Shown here: positions 6,272 through 6,325 of the stretch, piece after piece | Numbering within the stretch: position 1 is the stretch's first letter | Layout of the letters: the number at the start of each line of letters is the position of its first letter | Source: Verrucomicrobiaceae bacterium | GTDB taxonomy: Bacteria > Verrucomicrobiota > Verrucomicrobiia > Verrucomicrobiales > Verrucomicrobiaceae | Direction: 5' to 3' | Assembly (NCBI GenBank): GCA_021151605.1 | Contig: JAGKWZ010000437.1 | Location: 1-6,325 of the forward strand | DNA: 6,325 nucleotides | The notes under the pieces: generated by a model | What the model saw: only the letters and a program-made list of their open reading frames with translations | The model's database searches: none | Told to the model about the DNA's origin: nothing | Made by a program: the position numbers and the translations under genes

Positions 6272-6325
6272 TGGAGTAGAGGGTGGAGTCGATGAGAACA
6301 CAACGTTTTACATGGTGGGGGCCGC
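6230..6325. mobile_element. Probable end of an insertion sequence (partial, runs off the window)
   Basis: At 6228-6231 the sequence is CTAG, and immediately after comes GGTCGTGTTTGAAAACC, which resembles terminal inverted repeats of IS5-type elements that insert at TA/CTAG-like targets; this resemblance is from memory. The STAND reading frame loses family sequence exactly here. An ATG at 6292, preceded by AGAGGG at 6278-6283 and GGAG at 6285-6288, could start a transposase reading rightwards (MRTQRFTWWGP, 61 bp from the proposed end). Minus-strand frames are also open across the segment, so orientation is unresolved. Only one end is present, so terminal repeats and target duplication cannot be compared. 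A contig break inside a multicopy element would explain the window ending here. Confidence 0.45.

Noticed and set aside
5615..6301. A 228-codon open frame on the minus strand opposite the 3' part of the STAND gene
   Set aside because: The plus-strand frame has clear STAND and TPR motifs over the same bases; the minus-strand translation is Pro/Arg-rich without family features, and its GTG start lies in the proposed IS.

Overview
This is a GC-rich bacterial window, densely coding on both strands. The ThuA-like protein, the SBF symporter/kinase/aldolase gene set and the STAND ATPase together suggest a Verrucomicrobiota or other PVC-group bacterium. That assignment is inference: there is no rRNA or other phylogenetic marker here.

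Left half (6-2763, minus strand): a tight three-gene operon transcribed leftwards. Its order is a bile acid:sodium symporter (SBF/BASS) family transporter, then an APH/choline-kinase-fold phosphotransferase, then an HpcH/HpaI-family class II aldolase. Both junctions are 4-bp ATGA stop/start overlaps, so the genes are probably translationally coupled. The simplest reading is a small import, phosphorylate and cleave pathway for an unidentified organic acid or sugar-acid. The phosphotransferase gene carries a 74-bp pair of inverted REP-like hairpins (1264-1337) that is read through in frame and adds about 25 residues.

Centre (2764-2983): a 220-bp divergent intergenic region holding a perfect 10-bp palindrome and a 23-nt imperfect inverted repeat. 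It is followed by a plus-strand ThuA-like gene (2984-3742), a family linked to trehalose and other sugar utilisation.

Right half (3743-6325, plus strand): a 186-bp spacer contains a hairpin and a possible 10-codon leader ORF with its own Shine-Dalgarno. The leader stop overlaps the GTG start of a large STAND (NB-ARC-like) NTPase gene, 3929-6271. This protein has an unrecognised helical N-terminal region, a complete nucleotide-binding core and the start of a TPR sensor array. At nucleotide 6230 the family-like sequence stops and 13 unrelated residues follow. The sequence from there to the window end looks like one end of an insertion sequence. The gene is therefore probably an inactivated or truncated defence/signalling ATPase that has lost most of its sensor.

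I saw no tRNA, rRNA, CRISPR array or convincing intrinsic terminator.
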